Below are positions 5,752 through 5,782 of a stretch of DNA of 5,782 nt, one piece after another. Where the stretch lies: contig CALBPW010000134.1 of NCBI GenBank assembly GCA_937899145.1, forward strand, positions 1-5,782. Reading direction: 5' to 3'. Numbering within the stretch: position 1 is the stretch's first letter; each line of letters starts with the position of its first letter. This DNA comes from an uncultured Bacteroidota bacterium (GTDB taxonomy: Bacteria > Bacteroidota > Bacteroidia > Bacteroidales > SZUA-534). Position numbers and translations under genes: made by a program. Below the pieces are notes generated by a model. That model ran no database searches. It had not been told where the DNA came from and was given only the letters and a program-made list of their open reading frames with translations.

Positions 5752-5782
5752 TCATCGTGGGCGGTTTCCCGGGCGTGTTCGA
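5746..5782. other. GC-rich edge sequence, foreign to the patatin gene
   Basis: About 26 of 37 bases are G or C (hand count), against 35-50% in the bacterial part. It breaks the patatin frame with TGA (minus strand, 5752-5754) at a point inside the family's conserved N-terminal half. A chimeric contig end is the simplest explanation. Confidence 0.5.

Overview
Most of the window (about 800 to 5745) reads as chromosomal DNA of a Bacteroidota bacterium, most likely Bacteroidales. Evidence: promoter boxes of the Bacteroidota type TAnnTTTG upstream of several genes, no clear Shine-Dalgarno sequences, N-terminal lipoprotein signals (one followed by acidic residues), intermediate GC (35-50% in lines counted by hand), and familiar proteins such as a three-cysteine NadA, an SPFH/band 7 lipoprotein and a YjjU-like patatin.

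Layout. Positions 2-799 hold an open frame with no 5' end, about 20% GC by hand count over the first 720 bases. It encodes an Asn-rich low-complexity protein with two RanBP2-type zinc fingers, which looks eukaryotic. Its last ~27 codons change composition and are followed by a bacterial-type terminator (819-856), so a join between unrelated DNAs near 700-722 is likely. Next comes a single-gene unit for quinolinate synthase (nadA, 938-1855) with its own promoter and a strong, probably bidirectional terminator (1856-1901). Everything downstream is on the minus strand. A large surface-lipoprotein gene (3942 down to 1936) is split by one in-frame TAA at 3256-3258. Its second half has no ATG start, an Asn/Glu hexapeptide repeat, a dockerin/EF-hand-like calcium loop and what looks like a duplicated beta-rich module. 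Upstream lie an SPFH/band 7 lipoprotein gene (4976-4161) with its own promoter and terminator candidates, and the 3' part of a patatin-like phospholipase gene (from about 5751 to 5107).

The last ~37 bases (5746-5782) are about 70% GC and contain a stop codon in the patatin frame exactly where the conserved N-terminal half should continue. Both ends of the window therefore look foreign to the middle. The simplest reading is a metagenomic or amplified-genome contig with chimeric ends. True transfer of the zinc-finger gene is the more exciting but less likely alternative.

The central genes do not form one pathway. nadA serves de novo NAD synthesis; the minus-strand genes are envelope-associated (two lipoproteins, one lipid acyl hydrolase). 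The biologically most interesting point inside the bacterial part is the stop codon that splits the lipoprotein gene without shifting its frame.
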